Below are positions 42,556 to 54,860 of a DNA stretch of 64,000 nucleotides, piece after piece. The stretch is from Limnanthes douglasii subsp. nivea (Eukaryota > Streptophyta > Magnoliopsida > Brassicales > Limnanthaceae), in assembly GCA_036936605.1 (NCBI GenBank), contig JAUPFV010000004.1:180128807-180192806 (forward strand), read 5' to 3'. The notes under the pieces are model-generated. The model was not told the DNA's origin. It made no database searches and saw only the letters and a list, made by a program, of their open reading frames with translations. The translations under genes were made by a program, and so were the position numbers. Positions within the stretch are counted from its first letter, which is position 1, and every line of letters starts with the position of its first letter.

Positions 42556-42799
42556 ATACTCTTGCTTTATACTACTTTACAAAAATTAAATCTAATGTTG
42601 TGTTTACTTACAAAAAACTTGCGCTCTTTCTTACAAACACACTGAAATGTACGAAATAGTTAAGTTATTACTTACAACACACCACTTAACAAAATAATCA
42701 TATTTTTAATTCCATTAATTATTTGTTTGGTCACTGTTAAGGAAAAGATAAAACATCTCTTGCGCATTCGCGAACCAGGATGTCGCAGTCAACTGAATT

Positions 42800-43125
42800 A
42801 TTTTTTTATTGTGGGATATCTTTGCATATAATTATCCTATATTTCTCTCTTTGTGGTATGAGTTTTTTTATGAGGTATTTTAACCTGTAAACAAAGTTTA
42901 GATAAGCAAAAGAATCACGCGATACCAAAAAAGAAAAATATGCAAGATTTGTAATACTTACCAGAGTTATTGCATATTGTTTTGTTTTACTTGTTGTGTG
43001 TTTAATGGCAGACAACGATGCGTTATAGTTTGTTGATTCTCTCTTTTCAAGGTCCATAGTGAGTAATGACCAATGGTTTGTTGTATCTTTTTTGGATATA
43101 AATTGGAATCAACACATAATATGTG
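42800..43125 (-). pseudogene. ULP1-type (C48) cysteine protease remnant
   Basis: On minus, FQFISKKDTTNHWSLLTMDL followed by EKRESTNYNASLS. This matches the 'F.P....HW.L.V.D...R....DS' segment of ULP1/SENP proteases (PF02902-type), with the catalytic His in NHW; the following DS is NAS here. ULP1-like genes carried by plant MULEs are well known (Arabidopsis Kaonashi, melon CUMULE). It lies in opposite orientation 0.85 kb downstream of the MULE-2 transposase, which fits that association. Confidence 0.55.
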
Positions 43126-43404
43126 GTGTCTTACATTTATAGAAATACAACGTCAATCATGTTTGTAACCACGACCTTATTGATAAGTGATGTATGCATT
43201 AACACAATGAATGATAACCAATTTTTTGTTTAATAATATATTTAATTTATGGACAATTTTAGTTATACTTACCGATACATTACCATAAAATGATATTTAT
43301 TGGGTGATATCTAATAATTTCCCATAAAAACCAATGTGTGTCACTTTATAATCCCTTTCCAAAAACTTCTTATAATCAAAGCATCAACAACCAACAAAAT
43401 CACA

Positions 43405-43870
43405 AGTGGTAGACATGTTATACAAATATGCAAGACCTGTACAATTATGCGAGATTGTAGACCTGCACCACCTTACAAATATGTGAGACATGTACAAACA
43501 TGTGAAAAGATGCGAGACTTGTACAAATATACGAGACACGTACATATATACGAGATATGTACAATTATAGGAGAGATGTATAACCTTACAAATATACAAC
43601 AATTATACGAAACCTGTACAAATCTGCGAGACCTATACAAGCATACAAGACCTGGAGAAATATACGAGACTTGTAAGATCTTAAAAATATGCAAGAAAGA
43701 TGTGAGACGTATAAAAATATGCAAGACCTTTACAAATATGCAAGACATGTACAAATATAAAAGACTTATATAATTATGTGAGAAAAGTACAATCTTAAAA
43801 ATATGTGATAATTATGTGACACCTATACAAATATGCGAGACCTATAAAATCTTATAAATATGCAAGATCC
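43405..43870 (+). repeat. 19-bp minisatellite, block 4
   Basis: Tandem copies such as TATGTGAGACATGTACAAA and TATACGAGACACGTACATA. Long open frames here are repeats of the unit, not genes. Confidence 0.75.
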
Positions 43871-45974
43871 TTAGAGTTTCTTTTTTCTCTTCCTAGCGGT
43901 ATCAAGATGTCATTCTGTCGGGATATCTTGTTTGTCTTTCCCTGAAAGTACATCTCTCCAGAAAATATTTGAAGTAAAAAAAACATTCTTTCCAGTCGGA
44001 CCAACCCGCCTACTTGGCTTCTTGTATTTAAAGTGATTTTTGTATCTACTCCAATGAGACTATTGTTCCATACTATTATCGAAGAAGATTCTGGTAAAAT
44101 ATGCACTTCCTCGGGATAGAAAATATTCCAAACAAAACAAAAAAGAAATTTATAACTTAAGAAAGAAAAATTAATTATAACAAAATAAGTTATCGTGATA
44201 AAATATTAGAATCATTAACAAAGAGTTGGCCAATGTTAAAAAAAGGAAATACTAAATTATTCGTAAATCATTTTTTTTAAAATTATTTATAGAAAAAAGA
44301 TATATAAGTTTTTTTTATTTTTCTACATATTATTCATAATCGAAAAATAAATACACAACTTTTTATGAAATTTACCCCAACAATTATTAAGATATACATT
44401 TACAATAATGAACAAACTAAAAAAATACGAAAAAATCACTTTCTAATATTTGAAATAATATTAGAATTAGAAACAATAATTTCAATATTTCCTTTACAAA
44501 TAAATATATGAGACATGTACAAATATGCGAGATTATCTTATAGTCCAGTTGCCATTTGGTTACTAGAGCCATTTCATCACTTACACACATATTCATTGGT
44601 ATTGTTGAATACGATGTTAGGTTATAACATACAATGATTTTCTTATTTTTCTCCTCTTTATATCTTAGCGAGTTTCTCGTATTCAGCGATGCCAACAAAA
44701 GTTTTATTTTGGTATATATTACTTATGTTTCACCAACCTCTTGCATAGGATTCTCAAACCATGTTAGGTTATAGTCTGATAGTCATTGTTATATTTAAGT
44801 TTTTATTTTTATTTCTGCAAGATGCTAGATATGTTATACATTACATGCAAGATTAGAGATACTTTTAAAAAGACATGAGAGACATGGTAATATTTTTTAT
44901 TGTACTTAAAATTCACTTACATCTTTAACTTTATTGATTGGAGGATATCTAACCACTATTATTTTTACTATCTCATTTACAAAAAAAATCAACAGTTTAT
45001 TGTTCAACCACATTCGGATAAGCATCTTATGCAACAATAACAATTGGGATTTTTCTAGAAAATCTGTGTCATATCGAATCCTCGTTATTGTGTATTTGCC
45101 ACTGCCTCAAACCTTACTTCATCCTCAGACCTACGTGCGTTTTTAGATAGTGTATTAGGAACACCAAATAGTAATAGTTCTTTTTTGCGCTTATGAGAAG
45201 ATGATTCTTCGATAGTTGGTTTCTTTTTAGTTACATTTTCAGATTGACTTTTTTGTTTGGCAAGTGAATTGGTAGTGTATCATGGGATTGTTAAAAAAAT
45301 GGCAGGGCGAGTGTTTTATTGAGATCTTGTGCTTCCAGCTTTTCACGTAACTTTTATATCACTATATCTTTCTCTTGTAAGAACTTTTCAGACGATAATT
45401 TTCCTCATTGTTTCCTTTGATCGACAATTTGAAAATAAAACAGTTTTATAATATGAGTCTAAACTTAATAAACATCGCATGATGTAACACAGAGATGCTT
45501 ACAATTATAATTTCTTTGACCACCAAATTCATTTCTCTATTTTGTAATACCGATAAACGTCTATACTCCACTTGGCATTTTTACATAGACATACATCTCT
45601 TACATTCCAGTAACTGAGAATGAGAATTCCTCTTGGAGGAGTTTGAGTAATAAAATATCTTGGCTTGTTTGATAGACGTGTTTGGTCTCGTTATCCTCTT
45701 GGAGGTGGTTGAAGTATTTTTGGATTTGGTTAAAGTCTTTATTTTTTCTAAAACGAATTTTTCTTGGGCACCATCATCTTCTAGGCTAGTCTCAGTATCC
45801 CTTTCATCTCTAAAAATCATGGTTTATGAAGCTTTTGTTTGCCTTTTTGTAGTGGCTTATTTTCAGTAGATTTTCTTTTTGCAAATGAGTCTTTATCTCT
45901 GGTACATGATTTGGGTTCTCAAAATATTAAACCTCACTAAATGCTTATTTCTCCGCATCTATTAGGGTCAACTC
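43871..45974. other. Linker region of the ULP1-type remnant, no clear domain
   Basis: Minus-strand pieces (44106-43852; 45820-45581 with VLEKIKTLTKSKNTSTTSKR) are Lys/Ser/Thr-rich and would fit the disordered linker between a DUF1985-like domain and ULP1, but no domain is recognisable. A small minisatellite patch lies at about 44505-44535. Confidence 0.3.
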
Positions 45975-46335
45975 TCCTTCCAAAACTTATAAAAATATAT
46001 GTGAGATTTGTAAATATGTTAGAGAGTACAAATATATAGTTGTATAAATATGCAAGATATGTACAATAATGCATACATGTACAATTATGCAGATAAGTAT
46101 AATATAATTGAACAATTATGTGAGACTTGTACAATATAGTTGTGCAAATATGGGAGACGTGTATAATATAATTGTGGAAATATGCAAGACCTATATACTA
46201 ATGCAAAACCCGTATGATTATACAAAACCCGTATAATTATGCCAGGCCTTTTATACAATTATGTGAGACTTGAACAAATACATAGTTGTATAGATATGCA
46301 GAACCTTTATAATTATAGTCATATAACATATACCT
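45975..46335 (+). repeat. 19-bp minisatellite, block 5
   Basis: Degenerate copies (TATGTGAGACTTGTACAAT, TATGGGAGACGTGTATAAT) with interspersed ATATAGTTGTACAA variants. Confidence 0.65.
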
Positions 46336-46879
46336 CTTCACCTTTGGTCGTCTTCAACTTTTCAATCAAATCCAAGTTTATTTTTTTATTCCAATCACAA
46401 CCATTAGTAGCATCTTGGAATCATGTATTTTCAAACTTCTTCTTCCGTAATGGTTGTATGCTCCATGATGAATGGTTGTATATATATAATTATAAATAAT
46501 GATTTTCTTATGTTTAACTATAAACCATAATACTAAATGTTTTAAGAACAACACAACCAATAAGTCTATCATGTTTGTTTTAACAATAATTCCTAACTGA
46601 CCAAAATAACTTCTTGATGATTGCTCAAGAATATCGTAATTGTTGACATAAAAGACGACTATCGTTGCCAATACATCCCTTGATACTAAATAAAATAATG
46701 TAGAACATAGATACATGATCAAAAAATAACTATAATCATTTACGCCTTGATCTCCCTAAACTTTGTCTAATTTATCATATAAAACATAACACAATTATAA
46801 GAAATATGTAACTACTAATGGGATACCAAGGATAAAATCATACTTTTGTAAAATCATTTGTTAACGGTTTTGATTTATT

Positions 46880-47110
46880 CTACTTCATTTTTAATAAAGG
46901 AAGTATGTTTTGACGATCTTGGACTCTGCTTCATATCCATCGTTGTATCTAAAAGTAAAGCCCACTTTTGCGCCACTATTCTTCAAACCAAAAATAGTAT
47001 TTACATCTTCGGTTGTTAGTTTAACATGTTTAGAGTCCAACTTGAATGTATTTTATTTGGCCTTGTATTTCTTAATAATTTCGATGATTATGTCATAATG
47101 CATCAACATT
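46880..47110 (-). pseudogene. DUF1985-like domain fragment (ULP1/MULE-associated)
   Basis: On minus: MHYDIIIEIIKKYKAK, stop, NTFKLDSKHVKLTTEDVNTI, FGLKNSGAKVGFTF. The 'L..EDV..I.GL...G' pattern is typical of the N-terminal domain that precedes ULP1 protease in plant transposon-encoded proteins. Same strand as the ULP1 fragment 3.8 kb downstream. Confidence 0.4.
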
Positions 47111-47279
47111 TTAAGATTCTCCTTGCCAATATCATATGTAGCCTTAAAGTGATATAGAACGTTGTTCCTTTTACAACCTCTATATATTTATCTCTATTAT
47201 CATTCTCTTTTATCAAAGTTATAATGTTGAATAGATCGAATATGAAATGGCAAGCTTTAAGATTCATGGTACTATGGTA

Positions 47280-47445
47280 TTAATACACATGAAAGATGCA
47301 AGATATGTATAAATTCATGCGAGACGTGTATAAATTGTTGTGAACATGTATAAATTCATGTGAGACATATATAAATATACGAGACCTATACAAATTTAAG
47401 AGATATGTAGACAAATATACGAGACTAGCGTAGACGTGGTGCTTT
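47280..47445 (+). repeat. 19-bp minisatellite, block 6
   Basis: Copies such as TTCATGCGAGACGTGTATAAA and TATACGAGACCTATACAAA. Last block of the series. Confidence 0.65.
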
Positions 47446-48700
47446 ATGAACTTCAACCTAAATGAACAACCCAATAACCTAAAATGGACACTCAAAACAA
47501 CAAATAATATGAGTCAGACCATATATTTATACCAAATCAATACATGTGACCTATCAAAAGCAAAAAAACAGTTTTTTATACTCCCAAACCCTAGTTTAGA
47601 AAATATCACAGTACGTACATATATTTTTGTTCAAAACTTAATAAACAATATTTATCATTGTCAATAGTTCGAAACTAATTCTAGACCATGCAAGTTGCAG
47701 AACAAAAAATAAACTTATCATCTTTGCATTTTAAGGATCTTCATTTCGCCATGTTGTTGTTTTGAGAAAAAACAAGGGTTAAAGACAGATCGAAAAATTA
47801 AGATCAACGATGAATTCTGGTTGATTTATGGGTTTATAGAGATGTAAAAAGTTGAAATGAGAGTTAAATTTGATTTCATAGTTTAAGATTAATTTTTAAT
47901 CTTAAAAGTTGCTAGATATTTAGAAAAAGAAAGGTGAAATAGCCTCGAAAGAAAAAAAACCATTTGAATGGAAAATATTATTTTTACTTGAATGAATTTG
48001 TATGGTTGAGACTTTAATCCAACTACTTATTAATAACTTCTATTTTTTAATGACATTAACAAATGACCCAGTATGATTTTATTAGGTTGATAATTTTATA
48101 AATGGTCATGCTAGAAAAAAGCCATATTTTATTGGATCTCTCACCATACCCTCCCCCTCCCCTTTTTTCAAACTCAAATTTGAAAACCATAAAACACAAT
48201 TTTTATTCTTTCTATTTATAAAATTGTCACTCTTTCAATAAATCACCCATAAATCTGAAACCCCCAAAATTTTACCATAAAACCTAACAATTTACTACCC
48301 TAACACTAACAATTAACCCCACAAACACTAAAAATCTACCAAAAAAACAAACACCAAATAGTTATGGAAGACGAGGAAATGAGTGTCTCTTTGTATAACT
48401 TTGTGGACGAGGAGAAATTGTATCGAATGAAGGTAACGATTCATCTTTAGTTTCCATTATCATACGAACCACACAAATAATACAATGAACAACTAGTTGT
48501 TCGCATACATTTGCGACCAAAACCACATTGTTGCACATATTCATGCGCCTAGCTCAATCTGGTCGCGTGTCTTTATACGATCGGAACCATATTACTGTTT
48601 GTTTTGTGAGAGTAATTAAATATCATGTTTTATTAACACATTGTTATTCATTGTATGAATAACCCATACAACCTCTATATATGATGACTGATTACGCAAG
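47446..48700. other. AT-rich spacer between MULE-2 and MULE-3
   Basis: Nothing recognised apart from poly-A/T and a C-rich run (about 48140-48165). No terminal inverted repeat could be confirmed by eye. Confidence 0.4.
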
Positions 48701-51380
48701 AATCTTCATAACTGATATGTTATTCACTAAGTCAAAATTGGATGCTTTTGTCTACGAGGAATCGAAGAAGATTAAGTTTGTCACCATTATATAGTTATAT
48801 AATAGTGGCAAATGGCAAAGAACTCCTAGATTACAATATGTGTGCAAGAGGTACAGTATTTTTGTATCAAAAGTAAAACTGGAAACTTTGAGAAAGTGAA
48901 AGTGTACGACAAAAAAATGTAATTGTCCATGACAATTAAAAGGGAATCTGATTGACATATTAGCTATGCAATGGCGTTTGGAACTTTTAAACGGTAAAGA
49001 CAATCACGAACCTTATGCTCGCTTAGACGACCATTCCTATTCATTTAGACTCAAACCGGAGGAAAAGACACTAGTACGTAATTTATCTTTCCTTGGGCCG
49101 CGTCCTAAGGATATAAATAGTGGTTTAAAGAATAATAACCAGAATAATCTTTCGAACATGTGTGCAATATACAATTTTCGCCAAAATGGTGGGAAATTAA
49201 GCACGAGGGACAAACTCAAATGTAATATTTGTTTGGAAAATTGAAGAAACATGGTTACTCAACGTGGAAGTGGTGTTACACGACTAATCAAAAGTGGTCA
49301 CCGAGTTTTTTCCATACATCCTACGAGTATAGACTTGTTGCATACATTCCCGAATGTACTTATCATGGATTGTACATACAAACCGACGAGGTATAAGATG
49401 TCGTTGTTAAAAATTATTGGAGTAACTTCGACTTCAATTACATTTACCGTTGCGTATGTGTTTATGAGCGGAGAGAATATATCAGTTATACACGGGCTTT
49501 GGGTGTTTTTCATGGTTTGATGATGGATAGTATTATTGTCATTGATCGAGAGTTATCTCTCATATGATCTATCGAGGGAATATTTATGGGCGCAGCTAAC
49601 TTGTTATGCACGTGGGATATTAACAATACCATTTTTGAGATTATTATAAAGTTAATGCCCGATGACATGATTGCAAAATAATTTGTTGAATTTTATAATT
49701 ATGTTGCTATCGCAAACACCGTCGAAGATTAAGAAACAAAACCTAGCCACATTGAACGAAATATTTGCCGCTTACCCCAAGTGTATTGAATACGTTATGT
49801 CGGCATGAACAAAGAAATATGGTGACAAGTTTCTTCATCATCGAACGAATAATATCAAACATTACGACCAAACAACAACGAATCGGTAAAATTGCTTTCT
49901 TTCTCATTTTTTATATTATATCACAAAAAATATACGTCTTAATTATCTACTTCTTTTATACGTGCGAGAGTGCTCACTCGACTCTAAATATACCTTGGGA
50001 TGAACCAATGTAATTTAGAATTTTTTTGGGAAAAAATTTACAACCTCTTAAAGAAGCAGCATGCGTGGATCCTCGAATCGTTCGACCGATATAAGTTTCA
50101 TACTCTAACTGTTTTTGAAGGTATTTTGACCAAGTGCCTAGTCGGTTATGTATCTCATACATGCCTAAGCGAATTGACCTTCACTATTATACGTTCTAAA
50201 AATATAAGCGTATATCAGGTAACATGTGACGGATGCGTCCTTAAGAGAAAACATGGGTTACCTTGTGCATGTGAAATTGCCTCAATAGCAACAGAAGGTA
50301 AATGGATTCCTATAGAATATATTGATATATTCTGGAGATGATTAGATATTGTTCATAGAGATCCCACTTCGTATGAAGATGCCTTGCAAGATCATATTAT
50401 CAATATGGTTATGAAACTCTTAAAGCCCAAAATTAGTTATGTCTAAGATCCTAAAGAAGCGGTTAAAGCTAAAGGTATGCCAAAAGCAGCTGTGGATAAA
50501 TCGACCAAACGGAACTCTAGTTCGTGCTAGAACTCCCACAAAATTGTTAGGTAGTACAACCATTAACACATTAGGGAGCACGACTGCCTCGAAAGTGCCT
50601 CCGTTTGTAGTACCTAAAACACCATTCGCAAAAAAGAAAGTTGGTCGGCCTAATAAAATTGTTAAGGAGGGATGTTAACTTTATACTCAGATTTTATTCT
50701 GACGATTCTACATCTATATGTCACTAATTTGGTCAACATTATCCCATAAAAACAATACGAATATGGGTATGTATCATTTTTTATATACCGTCTCGAGAAT
50801 AATTGGAAACTATTAAACATGATTTTTGAAGGAATTAAATTAAAATCGTGCTTTGTGGTGGGAGGTTTATGGTTGGTCCGATGTTTTGGATGATATGGTA
50901 CATAACTTAGATTACTTTAAATCCAATTGGATGGCATTTCCAGACATAGGCTTCATCATAGCAACAAGGTATCAGTGCATCGTATGCCATGTCTCTCAAG
51001 CAAAGTCTTTAACTTATCTACCAATTTATGGAATTCCACCTGTTAAGGCTTCAACGATTATAGTGGTCGGAATTGCTTTCATACATGGTTGCCACTTTGT
51101 TAGTGGAATTATATTAATTTTATTATATTTATGGAGGGGTTTATATTGTATTTTATACCTAATGCACTGATTTGACATTTATATTTGCAGATTACTACTC
51201 CTCTTGATGGACCATTGCCTCTATTATATTCGGCGTGGGGTGCCCAAGTCAGCGACGAAGCGAGTCAGTGGACGCATCCGTACTACCGTATGTTCAACAA
51301 ATTTATGCAAATTATGACGTTTAGGAAACTAAAAAACAAGAAGCCACACATTACCGACTTAACCAAATATGAAATTTGAT
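48700..51380 (+). pseudogene. MULE transposase with OTU-like C-terminal region (MULE-3)
   Basis: N-terminal zinc region (about 48860-49060: TTKKCNCP, then QWRLELLNGKDNHEPYARLD, SFRLKPEEKTLV). The transposase core is 49251-49520 (LLHTFPNVLIMDCTYKPTRY, IIGVTSTSITFTVAYVFMSG; Asp in MDCTYK is a catalytic-type residue). The C-terminal Cys motif is in 50000-50341 (CDGCVLKRKHGLPCACEIAS), with Lys/Arg-rich VGRPNK at 50640-50660. 50853-51379 then reads SNWMAFPDIGFIIATRYQCI, SLTYLPIYGIPP, GIAFIHGCHFVSGI, DGPLPLLYSAWGAQVSDEAS. That is the 'W..MP.MG..IA..Y....LS....LTF.PL...P...GF....HFV' signature of OTU-type protease regions seen fused to plant MULE proteins. Several frameshifts. Confidence 0.65.
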
Positions 51381-51540
51381 CTTTTGTTATTTTAGGTTTT
51401 CAGACTTTTTGTGTATGATTTTAACTTATGGGTTTTCTGTTTATTATTTGTTAATGACATTTGGTTATGTATTCTCGTACTCTTTATTTAAAAGTGAATC
51501 TTTATGTTTTATGTTTTCCGCTTCTTTAACGCCTCCAACC

Positions 51541-51620
51541 AATTAAATTTACTTTCCACCAAAATTTAATTCCCGCAAAATATTAATTCCCGCCAACTAT
51601 TGATTACCGCCAAAGATGGA
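51541..51620 (+). repeat. Short tandem repeat with TTCCCGCC cores
   Basis: Four degenerate units of about 18-20 bp (TTTCCACCAAAAT, TTAATTCCCGCAAAA, TTAATTCCCGCCAAC, TTGATTACCGCCAAAG). Confidence 0.5.
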
Positions 51621-52640
51621 ATTTCCTTTAAAAGAGACCTGTATCATTTTTTTATAACTCATCCCCAAAACCTTCTTGAACATAAAAAAGAACATAAGGA
51701 TTCTTATGTATGGAATGAAATATAGACGAAGACTATCACTTGCTTCAGGTTATGAAGTTTGTTACCATAACAATGTCTAATGAAACGACCGATGCTTTTT
51801 TTTAATCGAGTGTTATGTATGATTTATTATGATTATGGCCGATTTGAAGCTCCAAATCCAATTCCGCACAGTCGTGATGAAGTCAAAAACAGGTACAATT
51901 TTGTGAAATATGAACCAATGCAGGGTTTATTGTACATATCTTACAAAATAAAGCAAGAATCAGCTCAAGTGTGGAACTTGATAACCTTACTAGAGATATG
52001 CTAGCATATCTCGAGGATGGGGTTGTTGAGAAAAAGAATGCGATTGCGAACTCCTCACCTGTTGAAGATAACATGGAATACGAATTCGACTTCTAAGTTT
52101 TATTGTACTAATGTATTATTGTTGTTAATCTCACATTTTTCTGAAGGTTTTTATTATATTATATCTCAAATGTAATGTTTTCAACATTATTGATCAATCG
52201 CAGTTTTTTTATTATCTTAAAGCTTATAATTAGCACAAATTGTGCTTTAAAATTATCTCTCGTCGCATGTAGTATGCTATTGTATGTATAAATTTTGGCA
52301 TGAAAATTTAACATGACGGTTTCTTTCGCATACAATGTGCCACAACATGGCTATCCGTCCCGAGTGCAAAGGCTTCACAAGTAGTTGGCATGAAAAATTA
52401 GAAAGGACCGTTGTTTTCACATATTTTGTGCAGCGCCTCACATATTTCATGCGACTAGTTTATAATAATCCGTTTTGTTATTTTTAACATGAATTTATGA
52501 TTTATGCTTTACTAAACATTACTTTTATGATATTTTAAGATTATCTATCATTTTGTTCTACTATGTTAAAACATTCCCTTAATAAAAATAATTAAATAAC
52601 TCAAACAAACAAAGTATTAATAATAACTTAGTAGTAAAAC
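51621..52640. other. Unassigned, partly coding-like
   Basis: A plus-strand piece at about 51970-52096 (LDNLTRDMLAYLEDGVVEKK ... VEDNMEYEFDF, stop) looks like a protein C-terminus but is unrecognised. 52290-52470 holds imperfect repeats of TGGCATGAAAATT. Otherwise AT-rich. Confidence 0.3.
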
Positions 52641-53920
52641 TCGTCATAGAATGTGTTATGTAAGCCTTTTTATGAAAGGGTCTAAACATAATGAGGATTA
52701 CGTTTTTAGAGAAAATAAAAGCTACTGGGCCAAGATCATGAACAACATTTACTGTAGGAACATTCACCATCTCAAAGCTAACTTTAACAAAAAAGGTTCT
52801 CTTACGTGGAATACATTGGTTAAAATCAAAGAAACTGTAGAGCCTAATACTAGATGGAGCCTTGGGAAATGAGAGATGGACTTTTGGTCAGAAAACTGGA
52901 ACAATAACTCTCCCTTCATTATCTTAGACGACTCTCAAGACAAGTCTTGGTTTAAGAATGAGAAAGTTAGCTTTACTGGAAAAACAATGATTGGAACATT
53001 AATAGGCTATCTGGTTTATTAACTCAATAAAGTATTAACAAGATTAAAGCCGCTCCCATCGACAACAATAAAGAGGATATTATGCTATAGAGTCTATCTT
53101 ACAAAAGAGACATTTCACTACTGTCTCTAAGTGTCAACTTTGTGACTCTTATGAAACTCATAATCATCTCGTTGTGTCTTACTGTTTTGCTTGGCCAATT
53201 TGGTCTTATTATGCTGAATTATTAAATGTTAAGATTTACAAATACATGGCTATAACCCATATAACAAAGAATTGGTTATGGTCATCAAAGAAGAAGGTTC
53301 ATATAGATATATTTTTCTTACTCTAATTAAATGGGTAATCTGACAAAACGGTAACATGGCTAAATTTAAAGGGAATCATTACTCTAGTTTATCTTCGATC
53401 CACGATAAATCATGTCTTAGTCAGCCTTGATTATGCTAATCTCTTAAATCCTAAACACTTGGATAATGATAATAAAGCTCGTGAAAATATTAGCTGCATC
53501 TACCCCATTAACATAAAAAAATAAGACTAGCTACTAACAATGGAAAGTTCCATCTCTTGGAAGGCTAAAAATGAACTCTGATGAAATTTGTGCTAGAAAT
53601 AGAGAATCAAGCGCGGGGAGTCATTATTATAAATGACTATGGTGACATCATCCTGGGATCTGGCAACTTATATGGAAAACTTACTCATTTGATGGCTGAA
53701 ATTAGAGCACTTCTAGACGGTCTTTTAATCTGCAACAGGAAAGGATGGTCAACCGTCAATATTAAAATTTACTCCCAAGTTTTGTTTAATATGTTAGCTA
53801 AAAGAATATATCCTTACTATTTAGGCCCGATTATGAAATGTTGCAGGGATTTTGATCTCTCCATCAATGGTTTTAATTCATATTTTCAGAGTCCAAAACC
53901 AAACTGTTGATTAGCTTACG
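52640..53920 (+). pseudogene. LINE-type fragment: zf-RVT and RNase H
   Basis: 53085-53230 in one frame gives LQKRHFTTVSKCQLCDSYET then HNHLVVSYCFAWPIWSYYAE, the Cys-Cys-His-Cys 'zinc-binding in reverse transcriptase' segment that follows RT in plant non-LTR retrotransposons. After a break, 53570-53880 gives an RNase H-like piece (ARGVIIINDYGDIILGSGNL, HLMAEIRALLDGLLICNRKG). 52651-52872 is the preceding region. No RT core is present, so this is a 5'-truncated or captured fragment. Confidence 0.55.
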
Positions 53921-54690
53921 AAATAGACTCTTAAATGCAAGAGGAAGATTGACTTTACACATAACTAAGCTCCTGGTGGTCTTCGAACTATATCATGGTT
54001 AGAAAACATGGATCTTGGCTACATTTCAAGTACCTAAGAAAATAAAAACTCCCTCCTTATTCATTATTGTAATTCTTTGTTTTACTGATCAATTAAATTT
54101 TGTTTCCTGCCATAAGCTTTCTTCATGGAAAATTAAGTCACTAACTTGTAAACTGGAAAATCCTCACAATATATTAAAATTGTAAAGAACAGGTAGATTG
54201 AATCTTAAAGTTGGCCTATCCTTATAATTACAGAAGTTCAGTACCTGTTTCATTTTCATGCCATCCTGTTGGTTTCATTTTGAAAGAATCCTTGCTGCTC
54301 CATGTTGATGTTCTCCTCCAACCTATCTTCAAACACCTGATATGCTATTGGGTGGTGCTTCGTCTTCGATATCCGTATGCCATACATTATTTCTCCTATT
54401 TCTATTGACGAAGAATAGTTAGGATTGGTGGATTGTCCCAAATCTAGTTTTGCTTATAGGATTAAGCAACCAACGGAGTAGAAAAATCTTGAAAAATAGA
54501 AGTTGGATTGTTTGAAAGGCTAAAAGGAAAACTGATTTACCATATACTTTGGTTCAAGTCTCTGTTTATTGTTTTAGCGCGCTCATTACAATTTGGGGCA
54601 TTCTCATAATCAATTGTATTGTTTATTCTTAATAATTTATTCTCTTTGCTTAAAAGAAAGAAAAAGTAGGTACGTATTAATAGAAGAAAA
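53921..54690. other. Spacer upstream of HMGB14, nothing recognised
   Basis: AT-rich DNA with no supported coding frame on either strand. Confidence 0.5.
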
Positions 54691-54716
54691 CAAAGACCCA
54701 AGCTATTAGTTTCCTA

Positions 54717-54729
54717 TGGGCTATGGGCC
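54717..54729 (+). promoter_or_regulatory. Two site II (TGGGCY) motifs upstream of HMGB14
   Basis: TGGGCT (54717-54722) and TGGGCC (54724-54729), about 135 bp before the ATG. Paired TGGGCY motifs bind TCP factors and are common in promoters of plant housekeeping and proliferation genes, which suits a chromatin protein. No clear TATA box, also usual for such genes. Confidence 0.5.
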
Positions 54730-54860
54730 TATGGCTATGAGCTCCCTTATCCGCTCGATAGACGAAGCAGTTTCTTCAAAGGCTTATAATTGGCGTCTGC
54801 CAATTGCACATATGTTTTGCATTGTGAGCCGACACAAAAAGCCTGTGCTTGCGGGAAGAA

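Noticed and set aside
43405..43870. Open frames on both strands (Tyr/Ile/Cys-rich) in the minisatellite
   Set aside because: They simply translate the 19-bp repeat unit.
34180..48000. Terminal inverted repeats of MULE-2 near 34250-34340 and 47930-48000
   Set aside because: Similarity is limited to pyrimidine- or purine-rich runs; no consistent alignment by eye.
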